Assembly: GCF_002502735.1 (NCBI RefSeq)
Contig: NZ_DAQC01000004.1
Coordinates: forward strand, 25,641-89,640
Source of the DNA: Methanoregula sp. UBA64
Lineage (GTDB): Archaea > Halobacteriota > Methanomicrobia > Methanomicrobiales > Methanospirillaceae
Direction: 5' to 3'
DNA: 64,000 nt
The notes under the pieces were generated by a model. The model worked only from the letters and a program-made list of their open reading frames with translations. It was not told the DNA's origin and did no database searches. The position numbers and the translations under genes are program-made. Below are positions 44,380 to 53,455 of this stretch, piece after piece (the first letter of the stretch is position 1; each line of letters opens with the position of its first letter).

Positions 44380-45348
44380 TTACCGGTACTTCTCATCGAG
44401 CCGGATAAGGTTCTCCCGGCCCTTTTTTACCTTCACGATAATCCCCCTCTGGTGGAGATCGTGTAAGGCTGAACTTAAGGTGGACTTGGGGATGCCAAGG
44501 GTTCTTCCCAGTTCTGACTGGAACTGCTCCCCGCCACCGGCCTTAAGCTGCCTGAGGATTTTTTCATCAAGGCCAATCCTGTCTGCATCCGACAGGGATA
44601 CCGGGGGATCATCCGGTTCTTCCAGGGGCTCTGACGGCACTGCTGCCGGGTCCGGCTCCGGTTTTTTTCTCCGGTAGAACAGCAGTCCCGCCGCCGCAAC
44701 AATAATGATGATCCCTGCAACCACGACAGGGAGGAGGGGGAACCCGCTTTTTTCAAGGACAACGGACGGTTTCCCGGTGTCAAAGGATCGCAATCCGTAC
44801 CAGGCAAGCGAGGCGCTGTCTTCCTGGTCCGGATCTGGTTCCGCGGAGACCAGCGAATATCCTGCGGGGTACCGTATGACAAGGACGGTGTCCTTTGAGA
44901 GGTACAGGCCACCGGCAAAGGCATCCCCGGTGGTCAGCGTGGTACCGGAAGATACGGAAAAGTTGGTCCAGGCAAACGAGATGGAGATTATACCGAATTT
45001 GCCGGTCGGCGTTGTCTGGGTAATTGCGGTGCCGGAGAAGTTCCCGACCGACATCTGTCGGGATGTGGCGGATGCGGCCTGCGCCGCCGAGCTCTGCATG
45101 AGGGTTTCGATCTGGGGGAGGTATACGGAATCGAGCGTTGCGGCGTACTGTTCGAATGCCGCGGTATCGCTGTCGGTGGACAGGGGCGTCCGGTACTCCA
45201 CGTTCCAGAGCGCCGTACCGCTGTCCTGGAGCTGTATCGTATAGGTGGTGGAATAGTCCTGGAGCCCCGCGGCGCAAACCGCCGGAACGGTAAGGCACAC
45301 TGCGAGAACGAAGAGAACAAAAAAACATCTGCGGTCGGTTGTTCTCAT
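44380..45348 (-). CDS. Membrane-anchored sensor with cytoplasmic winged-helix domain
   Basis: A 322-residue one-component regulator. Signal peptide or first helix at 1-26 (ending CAAG), extracytoplasmic beta-rich domain at about 27-205 (TIQLQDSGTALWNVEYRTPL, GISIISFAW-like strands), membrane helix at about 209-228 (VVVAGIIIIVAAAGLLF), an acidic Pro-rich linker, then a winged helix-turn-helix at about 255-322 (ELGRTLGIPKSTLSSALHDL, RGIIVKVKKGRENLIRLD). The layout matches haloarchaeal/methanogen transcription factors with an outside sensor and inside DNA-binding domain. Its targets are unknown; the secreted-protein gene at 45433 is upstream on the same strand. Confidence 0.85.
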   Translation of the reverse strand: MRTTDRRCFFVLFVLAVCLTVPAVCAAGLQDYSTTYTIQLQDSGTALWNVEYRTPLSTDSDTAAFEQYAATLDSVYLPQIETLMQSSAAQAASATSRQMSVGNFSGTAITQTTPTGKFGIISISFAWTNFSVSSGTTLTTGDAFAGGLYLSKDTVLVIRYPAGYSLVSAEPDPDQEDSASLAWYGLRSFDTGKPSVVLEKSGFPLLPVVVAGIIIIVAAAGLLFYRRKKPEPDPAAVPSEPLEEPDDPPVSLSDADRIGLDEKILRQLKAGGGEQFQSELGRTLGIPKSTLSSALHDLHQRGIIVKVKKGRENLIRLDEKYR

Positions 45349-45432
45349 GGGGCACGCCTTCTGATCATCATGGTATCCCGCTGATAAATACGCTTTTTAT
45401 CGTTGATCCGATCCCGCGTACACGGGGGAAGG

Positions 45433-46416
45433 TCACCTGCCGTGCGGGCGCCCGTTTCCATTGTCCGTGGCCTCCGGATTCACGTGTGTGTTCCCATTTC
45501 CCTGCCCGTTACCCTGATTAGTCTCCCTGGTTCCGACTGTATCCGGGCTGCCCTTGTCGGTCCCTCCCGCAGTGCCGGACTGGCTCTGGTCGTTAGTGTC
45601 CCCCCCGCGATTTCCCGGGGAGATCTGGCCGGTCCCGTCCGCAGACTGCGCGCTCTGGTTTCCCTCACCGGGCTGCCCCGGGGACCTGCCGGTATCGGGA
45701 GACACAATACCCTTTGCGGTTCCGTTCCCCGTGGGATCCTGCTGCCCGCGGACCGGGAGTTTTGACGGGACAAGCGACCCTGTTCCCGTTGTATTGGCAC
45801 CCGGGTAACCGGCGGTATCCCCGGACCAGGTACGTTCCCGGATCTTCTCTTCGAACCGCAGCTGCCGTTCGAGGCTGTTGTTGTATGCCCGCACAAGGCC
45901 GGTGTTGTTGGGATACTCCTGCATGAGGTACCTGAACGTCTCCTGGTGACGGTTGAGGTTCTCCAGGGCGAGCATCAGCCCGGTCCCGTTGTTCTGCGGC
46001 TGCCAGGTACTTCCGTTTGGGGCAGTTGTGTCCGGCCCATCCCGGTTCGTAATGGTAGTTATGGTTTCTTCGGACTGGTTGACCTTCTGCCAGTACTGAT
46101 CGAGGGTCCGGTTTACCGCATCGGTCTGGTTTGCGGCAAGGGCGCCCTGCAGTTCTGCAAGCCGGAGATCTGTCCGGTTGATCTCTTTTTCGAGTTTTTC
46201 GGTCTGGTTTGGCGTGAACGATTCATCGAAGTTTTCCAGTGCGATCTTAAAGCCGTAGAGCGGGCTTGTCGGACCGATTGCATCCGTGGAAGGTGCCAGT
46301 ACGGTTCCTGCCGGAAGAGCCGCCGGCGTCAGGTTTCCGGCAGCCGCTGCAAGCCCGGGAATACAAAGGATCCCCAGTATCGCAAGGATCACCACTATGA
46401 AAGACTGGTGTTTCAT
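45433..46416 (-). CDS. Secreted DUF5667-like protein with low-complexity tail
   Basis: A 327-residue exported protein. Signal peptide 1-25 (ending LAAAA). Residues about 45-220 are helical with the pattern TSPLYGFKIALENFDESFTP, then NQTEKLEKEINRTDLRLAEL, which resembles DUF5667 domains. The last 110 residues are a Gly/Asn/Thr/Gln-rich disordered tail full of N-x-S/T sites, likely glycosylated. No membrane anchor. It lies 84 bp upstream of the membrane-anchored wHTH gene on the same strand and may be its partner or target. Confidence 0.75.
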   Translation of the reverse strand: MKHQSFIVVILAILGILCIPGLAAAAGNLTPAALPAGTVLAPSTDAIGPTSPLYGFKIALENFDESFTPNQTEKLEKEINRTDLRLAELQGALAANQTDAVNRTLDQYWQKVNQSEETITTITNRDGPDTTAPNGSTWQPQNNGTGLMLALENLNRHQETFRYLMQEYPNNTGLVRAYNNSLERQLRFEEKIRERTWSGDTAGYPGANTTGTGSLVPSKLPVRGQQDPTGNGTAKGIVSPDTGRSPGQPGEGNQSAQSADGTGQISPGNRGGDTNDQSQSGTAGGTDKGSPDTVGTRETNQGNGQGNGNTHVNPEATDNGNGRPHGR

Positions 46417-46908
46417 GGTTTTTCAGTCCCTGTGCAGTGCAGGTTGTTGTGTATACTACTCTGATTCGGGGACACATAAGTCTCCTTACCGTTCGGAAAC
46501 CGGGATTTTGTCCTCATGGTTTCCCTTATGCGGGCAATCGTTCCAAAGGGTTCTGGCTGTCGATCCGGGCAATAATATTCGCGGAAAAACCCCGGGACGC
46601 CGGATTGGGAGGAACGGCAGAGGGCCCAGTCTCTCCCGTGCCGATGCACGGCCATCAGGTGCATATGAAAAATGCAGCCGGTTTTGCCCGGGGGTGTTTT
46701 TGTCCGTCCGGTTCTGCATTTCCCGGATACTGCATACTCCGAGCGAATCGGGGAGGGCAGACGGTTTGAATAATTCATTATTTATACAGAGTTTTATAAT
46801 GCGGTCTTGTCCATATACAATCGTACTGTATTCCGGCAGAGGGTATCCGGGCCGTCAGGTATCCCGGGTAATCACCAGCAGTATCCGGAACGGTAGGAGC
46901 GAGATCCT
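46417..46908. other. 492 bp intergenic region
   Basis: No credible gene is seen. It must hold the minus-strand promoter for 46416 (AGTATACAC-like, about 46450-46458) and the plus-strand promoter for 46909. TATA-like TTATTTATA (about 46780-46790) and TTTTATAAT (46793-46801) lie over 100 nt upstream of the start, so a long leader is possible. The middle (46570-46720) is GC-rich with short inverted repeats. Confidence 0.4.
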
Positions 46909-48222
46909 ATGGAAATAAACAAAGTCCCCGAAAAAATCCTGCCCGATATCAGTATGTCTCTTGTCCTGGTCTTCCTTGGCATGTTTGCTATCACCGGTGC
47001 ATTTGAACTGGCACGGTATTTCTTTCTCCCTCATGCATGGGACGGGGAACCACTGGTTCTCACGGTTATCCTGGCAAGTGCAGGTGCGGTCATCATTGCA
47101 TATTTTCCCCTCAAATCGCTCAGGGCTGCAGAAGCCCGGCTGGATACCCTCCTTGAGGGCTCACCCGTACCGCAGTTTATCATCGATGCCGATCACCGTG
47201 TCGTTTCCTGGAACCGGAGCCTGGAACTCCTCAGCGGGATTACGGCAGCGGAGATGGTAGGGACCCGGGGACCCTGGCGGGCATTTTACCCGGAAAAACG
47301 GTCCACCCTGGCAGACATCCTCGTCGATGAAGACCTTGCAACCCTGCCGGAGCGGTACGAGAGTGCCATCATCAAATCCGAAACTCTCGAAGGGGCGTAT
47401 GAATCCCTTGATTACTTCCCGAACGCAGGGAAACATGGCGCATGGTTCTTTTTTACTGCGGTTCCTGTTCGGGATAAACAGGGTACGATTATCGGAGCCG
47501 TGGAATCGTTTGTCGATCTTACGGAACGCAAACAGTTTGAAAAGGAACTCCAGAAAAACCGGATCCTGCTGGATGATTCACTGGATCTGGCAAAGATGGC
47601 GTACTGGGATTTTGACCAGGATTCCGGGAAGTTCGTCTTCAATGACCGGTTTTATTCCCTGTATGGAACATCGGCCGAACGCGAGGGGGGCTACAAGATA
47701 TCCACCGATGAATATATCCGGAATTTCATTTACACTGACGATCAGGAATACCTACGGTCCGTCATTGAAAAAGCAACCGCTTTGCGGGAGCCTGAAACCA
47801 TATCCGAACAGGAACACCGGATCCTCCGCAGGGACGGGGAAGTGCGGTATATCAATGCGCGGGTACATATAATCCGTGACGACGACGGCCATATTATCCG
47901 GTCAAATGGCGTAAACCAGGATATCACCGAACGCAGGAAGGCCGAACTTGCCCTTAAAGAGAGTAATGCGCGGTTCCTTTCCTTTATCAAGGAAGCAGCA
48001 ATGCGGCTGAAAAATCCCCTTGAGGTTGTGGAAACAAACCTTGGTTCGGTTATCGGCGATATCGACAACGGCGAAGCGGTCTGCGGGGATACGCTCCTCC
48101 TGCTGAAGATTCAGGTAAAGAACCTCGCGCAGATCCGGGAGAATATCATCGAACTCAATAAGGCAATCGTCGGGCATGCGGAAGGATTTTCCGAAGCATC
48201 GAAAAAGTTCCTGACGGAATAA
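46909..48222 (+). CDS. Membrane PAS-domain sensor lacking a kinase domain
   Basis: A 437-residue protein. Two membrane helices (about residues 13-35 and 45-66), then two PAS/PAC domains (about 78-205 with FVDLTERKQFEKELQ; about 215-345 with GVNQDITERRKAELAL). The C-terminal 80 residues (FLSFIKEAAMRLKNPLEVVE) resemble a HisKA helix pair but with Met in place of the phospho-His, and no ATPase domain follows. It would pass signals by protein contact. The next gene begins 17 bp downstream and encodes a KaiC/RecA-like protein, so they probably work together. Confidence 0.82.
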   Translation: MEINKVPEKILPDISMSLVLVFLGMFAITGAFELARYFFLPHAWDGEPLVLTVILASAGAVIIAYFPLKSLRAAEARLDTLLEGSPVPQFIIDADHRVVSWNRSLELLSGITAAEMVGTRGPWRAFYPEKRSTLADILVDEDLATLPERYESAIIKSETLEGAYESLDYFPNAGKHGAWFFFTAVPVRDKQGTIIGAVESFVDLTERKQFEKELQKNRILLDDSLDLAKMAYWDFDQDSGKFVFNDRFYSLYGTSAEREGGYKISTDEYIRNFIYTDDQEYLRSVIEKATALREPETISEQEHRILRRDGEVRYINARVHIIRDDDGHIIRSNGVNQDITERRKAELALKESNARFLSFIKEAAMRLKNPLEVVETNLGSVIGDIDNGEAVCGDTLLLLKIQVKNLAQIRENIIELNKAIVGHAEGFSEASKKFLTE

Positions 48223-48239
48223 GGGAGGACTGGTGCCCG

Positions 48240-48791
48240 GTGATATTCCCGTTTGAACCAAAAGAGGAGTCCCTGTACCTGATCATGGCCTCCGCTGCCC
48301 GGTTAAAAGAGGAGAATATGGCCCTGATCCGGTTGCTGCTCTCAAAGGACTATTACGTCCTTGTCGTTACCGCAAACCAGCCCTATGATATCCTCAAAAA
48401 GAGTTACGAGAAGGCGGGGATTCCCCTCGACAGGATCTTTTTTGTCGATACGGTCACAAAATACGCGCTGGGAAAAGACCACGAGCAGGTACCCAATTGT
48501 CGGTTCATCTCGAACCCTTCCGATTTAACCGATCTTGGCATCGCTGTCACGGCAATCCTGGGAGAAAACAAGGAGAAAAAAATCTCCCTGTTATTCGATT
48601 CGGTAAACGCGATGCTGATCTATATCTCGTCCCAGAATATCACCCGGTTTATCCATTTTGTTACCAACAAGCTGCGGCTGATGAATTTTTCCGGGATCTT
48701 CCTTGCCGTGGAGAAAGGGCTCGATCCCGACCTGCTTATTCACCTGACCACGTTTGTGGATCAGGTCATCGATCTGGATAAATCCCAATAA
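48240..48791 (+). CDS. RecA/KaiC-like protein without Walker A (DUF7504-like)
   Basis: A 183-residue soluble alpha/beta protein. It has a RecA-like order of strands (YYVLVVTANQPYDILKKSYE, DRIFFVDTVTK, KKISLLFDSVNAMLIY, SGIFLAVEKGL) but no GxxxxGKT loop, so it should not bind ATP in the normal way. Similar proteins follow PAS sensors in archaea. The start GTG 48240 has GGAGG 11 nt upstream. Role inferred: output or adaptor for the sensor encoded just upstream. Confidence 0.7.
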   Translation: MIFPFEPKEESLYLIMASAARLKEENMALIRLLLSKDYYVLVVTANQPYDILKKSYEKAGIPLDRIFFVDTVTKYALGKDHEQVPNCRFISNPSDLTDLGIAVTAILGENKEKKISLLFDSVNAMLIYISSQNITRFIHFVTNKLRLMNFSGIFLAVEKGLDPDLLIHLTTFVDQVIDLDKSQ

Positions 48792-48827
48792 CCGATCTCT
48801 TTTCGGGATTTTCCATTGATACGCCCG

Positions 48828-49103
48828 TCACCACAGCACATGGAATCCCGGGAATTCACCGGTACCGGTCCCCGGCGTGATCATGAGGTCGTCGACCCGT
48901 ATCACCGGATGCCCCACCGCCCGGACCCGGCTGGTGAACTCAGTGAGCGCTGCCTCCGGGCCCTCGGCAACCATGTGGACCGATCCGTCCGGCATATTCT
49001 GTACCATACCGTGCAACCCGAGGCTGTGGGCGCAGATCTCAACGAAATGCCGGTACCCGACTCCCTGTACTTTTCCGGTTGCCACTGCGGTAACCCTCAT
49101 CAT
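48828..49103 (-). CDS. acyP: Acylphosphatase
   Basis: A 91-residue acylphosphatase that hydrolyses acyl phosphates. The active-site loop G-K-V-Q-G-V-G-Y-R (residues 10-18, catalytic Arg) and Asn in QNMPDGSV (about residue 36) are intact. Start 49103 or 49100 (Met-Met). A TATA-like TTTAAAAA (about 49128-49136, minus strand) gives a nearly leaderless mRNA. Confidence 0.93.
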   Translation of the reverse strand: MMRVTAVATGKVQGVGYRHFVEICAHSLGLHGMVQNMPDGSVHMVAEGPEAALTEFTSRVRAVGHPVIRVDDLMITPGTGTGEFPGFHVLW

Positions 49104-49253
49104 TCCTATGAAACTGGGAGATTTTGTTTTTTAAATGCCGCGGTTTTATCCGGTGCCGGGTATTCCCCGGGATAACCGCCCGTGGGGTGAGGCGGGGCTG
49201 GAAGATTCCGGAAATAACTAAAAAATGGGGAAACCTGATGGCACTCTGCACCG

Positions 49254-49892
49254 TTACGGTTTGTTGTCCCGCCGCAGCAGGAGGAACGGTACCAGCAGGA
49301 TGACGGCAAAGATGATCCAGAAGTTCCCGAAAATATAGAGCAGCGTTTCCCGGTTCTGGTCGTAGAACCGGAGATCGAACGAGAGCGTCTTGTTCCAGGT
49401 CACCCGGGTGGTATTGTCCGCAAACCGGGTTACGTTTGCTCCCTGGCTGATCCCCGCAAGAAGCGGGTTTTCCACCGAGAGGTTTGCCGGCAGGTTTACC
49501 GTGACATGGTACTGCGAGGGAAAACTCTCCTGCAGGTGGCTGTCCTTTACGGGAGCGGTATAGTTGACGGTATAGTTCCCGTTCGGGAAGGTGATAACAG
49601 ACGGGGCGCTCCAGATCCTGGTCCAGTTGAAATCCACCGGCGTCCTGTTCTCTGCGGTGACGTTGACATTGGTGATATCGATGGGGATATTCTCCCCCAT
49701 GATCCCCGTGTCGGCGAACATATACTTCGACACACCGGTGATATCGACCGATGCGGTATACAACGTACCGTTGGGCAGCACTTCATATGTAGCGTTGAGC
49801 GCTCCGGCAGCCGGAACGAACAGGGCGGCTACAAGTGCAATGCAGAGAGCAGCGAGGGCAAATCTGCATCGATCTCGGTCGGGGGTTCGCAT
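49254..49892 (-). CDS. Exported membrane-anchored protein, DUF5803-like
   Basis: A 212-residue protein with a signal peptide (about residues 8-31, ending AAGALN), a beta-rich ectodomain (about 32-180) and a C-terminal membrane helix (IFGNFWIIFAVILLVPFLLL) followed by a basic tail RRDNKP. The layout resembles DUF5803 proteins of archaea, function unknown. Its start overlaps the 3' end of thrC by 64 bp in another frame on the same strand; no later methionine would keep the signal peptide, so the overlap seems real and translation may be coupled. Confidence 0.72.
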   Translation of the reverse strand: MRTPDRDRCRFALAALCIALVAALFVPAAGALNATYEVLPNGTLYTASVDITGVSKYMFADTGIMGENIPIDITNVNVTAENRTPVDFNWTRIWSAPSVITFPNGNYTVNYTAPVKDSHLQESFPSQYHVTVNLPANLSVENPLLAGISQGANVTRFADNTTRVTWNKTLSFDLRFYDQNRETLLYIFGNFWIIFAVILLVPFLLLRRDNKP

Positions 49893-51040
49893 TGTTTGAT
49901 CACCGTATCCGGGTCTTTTAAGAGGTGGCCGGTTACCACGCAGACGATCTTCTCGTCAGGATCGAGCACGCCCATCTCGGCGAGCTTGCGGATGCCTGCC
50001 ACCGATGCGGCCGATGCCGGCTCGACACCGATACCCTCTTTTCGGGCAAGGTCCCGCTGCATGGCAAGGATCTCCTCGTCGGTCACCGATTCGGCGGTTC
50101 CGCCGGTCTTACGGATTGCAACAAGGGCTTTCTCTGCATTTACCGGCGCTCCGATGCGGATGGCCGATGCCAGTGTCTCGGGGTTCATGTCCGGTACGAC
50201 CTCGGGCAGATTGCCTTTGATGGCCCGGACCACCGGGCTTGAGCCGGCTGCCTGGATGCCGGTCATCTTCGGCAGCGTGTTGATAAAGCCCAGTGCTTCG
50301 AGTTCGAGCAGCCCCTTGTAGACCGCGGAGATGTTCCCCGCATTGCCCACCGGAAGCACGAACCGATCGGGCACGCAGCCCAGCTGGTCGACGGCTTCAA
50401 AGCCAATCGTCTTCTGGCCTTCGAGCCGGTAGGGGTTGATCGAGTTTAAGAGATAGAGCCCGTGCGTCAGGCAGAGCTCGTGGACCATTTCGAGCGCCCG
50501 GTCGAAGTTGCCGCGGATGGAGATGACCCGTGCGCCGTGCATCAGCGCCTGTGCGATCTTTCCGACTGCCACATGGCCTGCCGGCAGGAGGACGACTGCC
50601 GGTATCCCGGCCTTTGCCGCGTACACTGCAAGGCTTGCTGAGGTGTTTCCCGTGCTTGCACACGCAACGCTCTTCTTTTTGAGCTGAATGGCCATCGATA
50701 CGCCGACAGTCATTCCCCGGTCCTTGAACGAGCCGGACGGGTTCATGCCCTCGTGCTTGGCGTAGAGGTTTTTCAGGCCCATCTCTTTTCCAAGGCGTTC
50801 CAGGTGATAAAGCGGGGTGCCCCCTTCGTGCAGGGAGACCGGCTCAATGTGGACCGGCAGCAGTTCTTTGTATCTCCACACCGAGAGCGGGCGGGCGTTC
50901 CAGGTCGAACGCTTTACGTTGATCTCATCGAGAGGATATTTCACGGCCAGCAGGTGGTCGCATTTTTTACAGTTATAGATGATCTCGTCTGCGGGGTAAG
51001 TCTCGCCGCAGTGGACGCATACGAGATGGTACATGGTCAC
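49829..51040 (-). CDS. thrC: Threonine synthase
   Basis: A 403-residue PLP enzyme that makes threonine from O-phosphohomoserine. N-terminal zinc-ribbon-like CVHCG...CKKC (about residues 9-27), PLP-lysine block MNPSGSFKDRGMT (about 99-111), phosphate loop ASTGNTSASLA (about 127-137), VLPVGNAGNISAVYKG (about 230-245) and a C-terminal GHLLKDPDTVIKQC. Full length. The 3' end overlaps the next gene by 64 bp. Confidence 0.95.
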   Translation of the reverse strand: MTMYHLVCVHCGETYPADEIIYNCKKCDHLLAVKYPLDEINVKRSTWNARPLSVWRYKELLPVHIEPVSLHEGGTPLYHLERLGKEMGLKNLYAKHEGMNPSGSFKDRGMTVGVSMAIQLKKKSVACASTGNTSASLAVYAAKAGIPAVVLLPAGHVAVGKIAQALMHGARVISIRGNFDRALEMVHELCLTHGLYLLNSINPYRLEGQKTIGFEAVDQLGCVPDRFVLPVGNAGNISAVYKGLLELEALGFINTLPKMTGIQAAGSSPVVRAIKGNLPEVVPDMNPETLASAIRIGAPVNAEKALVAIRKTGGTAESVTDEEILAMQRDLARKEGIGVEPASAASVAGIRKLAEMGVLDPDEKIVCVVTGHLLKDPDTVIKQCEPPTEIDADLPSLLSALHL

Positions 51041-51072
51041 GTATTGGTTTTCCGGCTACATATAGGCGCACG

Positions 51073-51882
51073 TTATCGGGAGTCCGGCCCGTGCTGCCCT
51101 CTCATGAGGGAGACATACAGGGCATCCTTTCGGTCGTCGTTTACCGGGAACTCCTGCCGCACGGTCTCTGCAAAGGCGGGGTCGATATCGTAGAAAAGGA
51201 GTTCTTCCCCCGGCCCGGCCCGGGCAATGATAGTCCCGTGCGGATCGGCGGTCATGGACGAACCGCTGTACCGGTCAACCGGGGTGGTCCCGGTGGTATT
51301 AACCCCGACAACGTACATCTGGTTCTCCGCTGCCCGCGACTGGATGAAGAGCTCCCAGTACCGTATCCGGTTCTCCGGCCATGCAGCGGGAACGATCACC
51401 GCATGGACTCCCTCGCTCCTGTACAGCCGGAAGAGCTCGGGGAAGCGGAGGTCGTAGCAGATGGCAAGGCCGAACCGGGCTCCGCGTACGGAAAATGTTG
51501 CCAGCCCGGTGCCGGGAGAGAATGCCCGGTCCTCGTGGCCTGGCGTGAAGAGATGGATCTTGGAGTACTGTGCGAGGAGTTCTCCCTCACTTCCGATGGC
51601 GACAACCGTATTTTTCGGTTTTGGTACAGCCGCTTCGCGGAACGAGCCGATTATGGCGATCGAATAGTTCTTTGCCAGGCGCCGGAGGCCGGTTACCGCG
51701 GGGCCGGTGATCTCCTCGCAGTTCTGTGAGGATTTCGGATCCCAGCCGGTAAGGTGCTGTTCGGGAAATGCAACAAGACCGGCCCCTGCCCGGGCAGCCT
51801 CCGAAATACGCTGTTCTGCCTGTATCAGGTTTTTTTCCGGGGATTCCCAGACACCAGCGGTCTGGACGCTGCAGCATCGCAT
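51073..51882 (-). CDS. Carbon-nitrogen hydrolase (nitrilase superfamily)
   Basis: A 269-residue amidase of the nitrilase superfamily. The start at 51882 (MRCCSVQTAG) is favoured over 51924. The catalytic triad is visible: Glu in LVAFPEQHL (about residue 42), Lys in AQYSKIHLF (about 108) and Cys in GLAICYDLRFPELFR (about 142). It hydrolyses an amide; the substrate (omega-amide, carbamoyl or other) is not clear. The longer frame overlaps the small membrane gene at 51896. It is downstream of marC and the 66-residue protein and may share their transcript. Confidence 0.88.
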   Translation of the reverse strand: MRCCSVQTAGVWESPEKNLIQAEQRISEAARAGAGLVAFPEQHLTGWDPKSSQNCEEITGPAVTGLRRLAKNYSIAIIGSFREAAVPKPKNTVVAIGSEGELLAQYSKIHLFTPGHEDRAFSPGTGLATFSVRGARFGLAICYDLRFPELFRLYRSEGVHAVIVPAAWPENRIRYWELFIQSRAAENQMYVVGVNTTGTTPVDRYSGSSMTADPHGTIIARAGPGEELLFYDIDPAFAETVRQEFPVNDDRKDALYVSLMRGQHGPDSR

Positions 51883-51895
51883 TGTTCGGAGATAT

Positions 51896-52096
51896 TCAGG
51901 CCTTATTCCTGGATCTTTGATCAACGAACAGGATCACGACCGAACCAAGGACGACAAGGACGATGGCGGTAAATAGTAAAAACGGCGTCAGGGTATGCAG
52001 GTACCCGAGGAGCATTGCAGCAATGATAATCCCTGCAGCGATGATACTGCACCCGACAAGCACCAGACAGATTGTTGTAATATCCCATTCAGCCAT
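51896..52096 (-). CDS. Small two-helix membrane protein
   Basis: A 66-residue protein with two membrane helices (about residues 8-30 and 36-58: FLLFTAIVLVVLGSVVILFV) and a basic tail. The start codon at 52096 abuts the marC stop, so it is coupled to marC. Function unknown; it may associate with the MarC protein. Confidence 0.65.
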   Translation of the reverse strand: MAEWDITTICLVLVGCSIIAAGIIIAAMLLGYLHTLTPFLLFTAIVLVVLGSVVILFVDQRSRNKA

Positions 52097-52746
52097 CAGG
52101 AACCTCCCATCAGCGGGAATGCCGTCTTGATCCCCGTGATCACGAACTGCACCGCAATGGCGATAAGCAGCATGCCCAGCAGCCGGTTGATGACCCGGTA
52201 CTGCCGCTGGCCAACCTTCTTTATAATATAGTCTGCGTTCCGCATCATCAAATAGGTAATCCCCACCGCAACCAGGACCGACGCGAGGATAACCAGCCAG
52301 GGGAGGGAAAAGATCCCTGCCGATTCGTTCGAGAGCACGATAACGGTGGTGATGGCACCGGGCCCGGCGATCATCGGGATCGCGAGAGGCATGACTGCCA
52401 CGTCCTCGCTGTCCTGAGATTCGTATTTTTCGGTTGCCGTCATTTTTGTACGGGACGTCTTTGCGTAGACCATCTCCATACCGATCCCAAAGAGCAGGAT
52501 CCCGCCGGCAATCCTGAACGCCTCAAGAGAGATCCCGAATACATTGAGAACGATAGTGCCGGCAACACTCACCAGAACAAGGATGATCAGCGCAATCGTA
52601 CAGGACTCACGGATAATCTGCATCTTTACCGGCGTTTCAAGAGTCGACGTCAGGGAGATGTAGGTAAGCGTTGCCCCGAGGGGATTGACGATAATGAGGA
52701 TGGATGAAAGGCACAGCAGGGAGAAACTGATCATATCGCCGGCCAT
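52096..52746 (-). CDS. MarC-family integral membrane protein
   Basis: A 216-residue protein with six predicted helices typical of the MarC/UPF0056 family: ILIIVNPLGATLTYISLT (N-terminal NP-G motif), FRIAGGILLFGIGMEMV, and MPLAIPMIAGPGAITTVIVL (about 118-137). Function is not settled; some members are proposed transporters. It ends at the start of the 66-residue membrane gene and lies 52 bp downstream of ndk. Confidence 0.9.
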   Translation of the reverse strand: MAGDMISFSLLCLSSILIIVNPLGATLTYISLTSTLETPVKMQIIRESCTIALIILVLVSVAGTIVLNVFGISLEAFRIAGGILLFGIGMEMVYAKTSRTKMTATEKYESQDSEDVAVMPLAIPMIAGPGAITTVIVLSNESAGIFSLPWLVILASVLVAVGITYLMMRNADYIIKKVGQRQYRVINRLLGMLLIAIAVQFVITGIKTAFPLMGGS

Positions 52747-52798
52747 GATGAAAAGACGGTGTTAATCGCTAATAGAGATTATGGTAAAAAAAGCGTAT

Positions 52799-53248
52799 TC
52801 ATTCATACAGCACGGATTCATCGATCCGTGTGTAGGTGAATACTTCCGCGGGTTTGAAATGAATGCCGATCTCGCGTGCAGCACTCTCGGGCGAATCGGA
52901 GGCATGGATCACATTCCTGCCGATGTCAATCCCGAGATCGCCGCGAATGGTACCGGGTGCCGCTTCCTGCGGGTTGGTGGCACCGATAACCTTTCTCACG
53001 ATCGCGACAACGTTCTTTCCTTCCCAGACCATCAGGAAGCACGGGCCTCCCATGATGTACGATTTCATCGAAGGGAAGAACGGTTTGGACAAGTGTTCCT
53101 TGTAATGCTCGTTCACCCGTGCATCGGACAGCTTCTCGAACCTGGCTGCCACGAGCTTGAGGCCTTTTGCCTCAAGCCGGGTGACGATCTCGCCGACAAG
53201 GCCGCGCTGGACCCCGTCCGGCTTGACCATCACAAAGGTGCGATCCAT
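52799..53248 (-). CDS. ndk: Nucleoside diphosphate kinase
   Basis: A 149-residue enzyme that equilibrates NTP and NDP pools by a phospho-His intermediate. [20 protein letters not shown] start, [10 protein letters not shown] (about 85-94), and the catalytic H in [13 protein letters not shown] (about residue 114). Complete. It is the last gene of the rpl7ae-rps28e-rpl24e-ndk operon, an arrangement conserved in many euryarchaea; infB, which often follows, is not in this window. Confidence 0.96.
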   Translation of the reverse strand: MDRTFVMVKPDGVQRGLVGEIVTRLEAKGLKLVAARFEKLSDARVNEHYKEHLSKPFFPSMKSYIMGGPCFLMVWEGKNVVAIVRKVIGATNPQEAAPGTIRGDLGIDIGRNVIHASDSPESAAREIGIHFKPAEVFTYTRIDESVLYE

Positions 53249-53254
53249 AAAGAA

Positions 53255-53455
53255 TCACTCCTTTTTTGTGCCTTTCTGTCCTGCCGCAGTCCATTCAACC
53301 CGGCGGGGCACCCTGCCCAGCTTGTGGTTGTTCTGGCACTTGGTGCTGCAGAAATAGAAGATCGTGCCGTCTTTCTTGATAAACATCTTACCGGTGCCCG
53401 GCTCAAGCTGTGCACCGCAGAAACTGCAGATGTGCTGTTCGACCAAGATCTTCAC
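53255..53455 (-). CDS. rpl24e: Ribosomal protein L24e
   Basis: A 66-residue 50S protein with a zinc ribbon C-S-F-C (about 10-13) and C-S-T-K-C (about 36-40), and the family segment [10 protein letters not shown]. It begins 4 nt before the end of rps28e (overlapping) and ends 6 bp before ndk. Confidence 0.95.
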   Translation of the reverse strand: MKILVEQHICSFCGAQLEPGTGKMFIKKDGTIFYFCSTKCQNNHKLGRVPRRVEWTAAGQKGTKKE

